The notes under the pieces: generated by a model | What the model was told of the DNA's origin: nothing | Databases searched by the model: none | What the model saw: the letters and a program-made list of their open reading frames with translations, nothing else | Shown: positions 61,671-61,968 of the stretch, piece by piece | How positions within the stretch are numbered: position 1 is the first letter of the stretch | Layout: each line of letters begins with the position of its first letter | Position numbers and translations under genes: made by a program | From: Pseudomonadota bacterium | Lineage (GTDB): Bacteria > Desulfobacterota > Syntrophia > Syntrophales > UBA8958 | Direction of reading: 5' to 3' | Assembly (NCBI GenBank): GCA_030057915.1 | Contig: JASGUC010000039.1 | Location: forward strand, 1 to 61,968 | Length of the DNA: 61,968 bases

Positions 61671-61968
61671 GCCGTCGTGGAGGGGGGGCAAAGGTCTTCT
61701 TAATCTCCATCACTTTTTGTGGCAAACCGTCCCTCGCCTATCGTGGCAGCTCTCAATGGTGGTTTCATGTCTCCATCAAACATCAGTTCCCAATAGGGCA
61801 GGCAGCGCAGGCGTGTTTCGTCCACCGATGTTTCATCGTTAACCCAAGTTCATGATTTTTCCCCTCAAAAAGTGGTAATTTGGCAGTTTTTGAAAATATG
61901 AAGTTAGTTATATCAATAGGTTACGCTATCTCAGAGGCCAAAAAGCCGTTTGTAGTACCAAAATATTT
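61671..61968. other. Window end, AT-rich, no recognised gene
   Basis: After the transporter stop the sequence becomes noticeably AT-rich (from about 61840). A minus-strand frame of about 50 codons (61849-61700, containing RCLPYWELMFDGD) has no start codon or ribosome site and matches nothing I know. The change in base composition suggests the edge of acquired DNA or an insertion sequence beyond the window. Confidence 0.4.

Noticed and set aside
61700-61849. Short minus-strand open frame at the window end
   Set aside because: No start codon with ribosome site and no recognised motif; listed only as part of the terminal region.

Overview
The window is about 62 kb of GC-rich bacterial DNA, densely coded on both strands. 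The gene mix (bacterial alpha/beta glycyl-tRNA synthetase, rubredoxin-rubrerythrin, DUF169, a deoxyhypusine-synthase-like protein, YgiQ, a lipid A Ara4N pathway, an aconitase paired with a eukaryotic-type NADP isocitrate dehydrogenase) and the palindromic intergenic repeats suggest an anaerobic Gram-negative organism of the Deltaproteobacteria/Desulfobacterota, perhaps near Syntrophales. That placement is inference; there is no rRNA or tRNA gene here to anchor it.

Layout. 0-3 kb: a truncated small ORF at the edge, an Old Yellow Enzyme, a cupin and a CsgG-like periplasmic protein (all minus). 3-8 kb: a heptosyltransferase-like GT9 and an ArnT-type lipid A glycosyltransferase, separated by repeat arrays. 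8-10.6 kb: a decayed hypA, then a minus-strand set of marR, a hotdog thioesterase and a DUF169 protein, with a clear promoter/operator. 10.6-17.3 kb: a compact six-gene minus operon joining an asparagine-synthase-like amidotransferase, a nitrilase-superfamily amidase and a complete CUT1-type sugar ABC importer; a deoxyhypusine-synthase-like gene lies upstream. 19-21 kb: a triple-PAS HD-GYP protein. 21-31 kb: a secreted subtilisin with an STN domain, an omptin-type outer-membrane protease, then arnB, arnC, a split arnA (formyltransferase and decarboxylase) and arnD. With arnT at 5.4 kb this gives most of the pathway that decorates lipid A with aminoarabinose. The omptin next to it suggests an envelope and cationic-peptide defence region.

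31-39 kb (minus): a tiny Lys-rich protein gene overlapping ygiQ, rlmN-icd-acn, an OmpA-family lipoprotein and a LysM-NlpC/P60 hydrolase. 39-49 kb (plus): mtgA, a chemotaxis receptor, a secreted hemopexin-repeat protein, rubredoxin and rubrerythrin, a small membrane protein, mutS and an MltB-like transglycosylase. 49-59 kb (minus): a GAF-PilB/GspE ATPase, glyS, glyQ, recO, pyrC, pyrB and pyrR, the pyr genes being preceded by a sigma70-like promoter and a leader terminator (attenuator). 59-61.7 kb (plus): a soluble PRC-MgtE_N-CBS protein coupled to an NRAMP-like transporter with a non-canonical metal site, probably a Mg2+ uptake pair.

The most unusual feature is intergenic. A family of roughly 130-bp elements with 14-bp terminal inverted repeats (GAGACCTTTGAAAA) recurs in many gaps. 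Three copies are bounded by 5-bp direct repeats (GCCAG, GCTTC, GCAAC), as expected of a transposed MITE-like element. A second hairpin (GGGCAGGC...GCCTGCCC) has inserted repeatedly into members of this family directly after TTGAAAA, and in one place has expanded into a 117-bp tandem array. A separate 120-bp element with ends AATTGCAAAACT occurs twice. Some of these elements appear to supply start codons or Shine-Dalgarno sequences to the genes beside them.
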